Assembly: GCA_023143305.1 (NCBI GenBank)
Contig: JAGLHV010000081.1
Span: 1 to 6,504 of the forward strand
Direction of reading: 5' to 3'
Source of the DNA: a bacterium
GTDB lineage: Bacteria > CBDUZB01 > JAGLHV01
Length of the DNA stretch: 6,504 nt
Shown here: piece by piece, positions 6,342 through 6,504 of the stretch
Numbering within the stretch: position 1 is the first letter of the stretch
How the letters are laid out: each line of letters opens with the position of its first letter
Program-made: the position numbers and the translations under genes
The notes under the pieces: generated by a model
The model's database searches: none
Seen by the model: only the letters and a program-made list of their open reading frames with translations
What the model was told of the DNA's origin: nothing

Positions 6342-6350
6342 ATTATACCA
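6342..6350 (-). promoter_or_regulatory. Candidate extended -10 promoter for the operon
   Basis: The minus strand reads TGGTATAAT, a perfect TGnTATAAT extended -10 element. The -35 region is poor (TTTGTG at 16-bp or TTGTGT at 15-bp spacing), which extended -10 promoters can tolerate. Transcription would start near 6335 and give a leader of about 257 nt containing the double hairpin before the TPR gene. The match could be chance in AT-rich DNA. Confidence 0.4.
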
Positions 6351-6384
6351 CAGCTTACAAGCACACAAATGACACCTTTTCTAT

Positions 6385-6406
6385 ATTCAATACCTTATTT
6401 AATATC
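6385..6406. repeat. 22-bp direct repeat, distal copy
   Basis: This is the partner of 6150-6171. It spans the stop codon of the possible partial gene at the window edge. Read in that frame, the two copies encode DIK-stop and DIE-stop respectively. Confidence 0.6.
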
Positions 6407-6504
6407 CTGACTGTTTTCCTCTATTTCTTCTTCTGTTTCTATTTCTATTTCTATTTCTGTTTCTACCGTTCCTTCTCTGCCTCTCATCTCCATCTCTACT
6501 TCCC
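6395..6504 (-). CDS. Possible 3' end of an upstream gene, glutamate-rich tail (partial)
   Basis: On the minus strand a frame is open from the window edge to TAA at 6397-6395, giving 35 residues. It begins EVEMEMRGREGTV, continues as alternating Glu with Ile/Thr (ETEIEIEIETEEEIEE) and ends NSQDIK. It could be the acidic C-terminus of a gene lying mostly outside the window, on the same strand as the operon. Against this, the DNA is a purine-rich, hexamer-like repeat (GAAATA/GAAACA), a second frame is also open through much of it, and such satellites occur between genes. No family can be recognised. Confidence 0.35.
   Translation of the reverse strand, partial: EVEMEMRGREGTVETEIEIEIETEEEIEENSQDIK

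Larger units (their letters stand above)
6079..6394. other. Long leader/intergenic region before the operon
   Basis: No coding region is convincing here. From the gene outward it holds the ribosome site, an A-tract on the minus strand (6130-6138), one copy of a 22-bp direct repeat (6150-6171), short tandem copies ending in TCATTCC (6194-6244), a double hairpin (6237-6295), and a consensus extended -10 box (6342-6350). The 9-mer ccacagctt occurs at both 6189-6197 and 6348-6356. A weaker alternative promoter near the gene (TATAAA at 6103-6098, with TTGCGG 15 nt before it) cannot be excluded, although it would leave hardly any leader. Confidence 0.65.

Noticed and set aside
6301..6384. tRNA or small structured RNA between the hairpins and the distal direct repeat
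   Set aside because: No cloverleaf, GTTC-type T-loop or long stem could be traced by eye.

Overview
The window holds one minus-strand gene cluster, read from right to left. It has five complete genes: a very large exported TPR protein, an ExbB/TolQ-type proton-channel protein, two different ExbD/TolR-type proteins, and a TonB-type protein with a glycine-rich linker. Together they look like an energy-transduction machine of the Ton/Tol/Mot superfamily. ExbB and ExbD would convert the inner-membrane proton gradient into motion, TonB would carry it across the periplasm, and the TPR protein would be a periplasmic adaptor or scaffold. The genes are packed tightly (0, 43, 12 and 24 bp gaps), each behind a recognisable Shine-Dalgarno sequence, so they probably form one operon. 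What the machine drives (uptake, secretion, envelope maintenance or gliding) cannot be told from this window, because no receptor, Pal, TolB or enzyme gene is present.

The two ExbD proteins are the most unusual part. The first (1917-2339) keeps the membrane aspartate needed for proton transfer, but its periplasmic part has lost two typical ExbD signatures. The second (1485-1904) keeps those signatures but has asparagine in place of the membrane aspartate. This suggests an obligate heteromer with divided labour.

The flanks are rich in repeats. Upstream (6079-6504) there is a pair of inverted, REP-like hairpins whose differences are all compensated, short tandem pieces leading into them, a 22-bp direct repeat on either side, a consensus extended -10 box pointing at the operon, and a purine-rich tract at the window edge that could encode the glutamate-rich end of another minus-strand gene. 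Downstream of tonB (1-170) there are no genes, only a mosaic of two kinds of 7-bp repeats and A-rich 14-mers.

The organism is a diderm (Gram-negative-type) bacterium with AT-rich DNA. Intergenic strings of this kind and weakly conserved proteins recall uncultured candidate phyla such as Omnitrophota or Desantisbacteria. That placement is an impression from sequence style and is held with low confidence.
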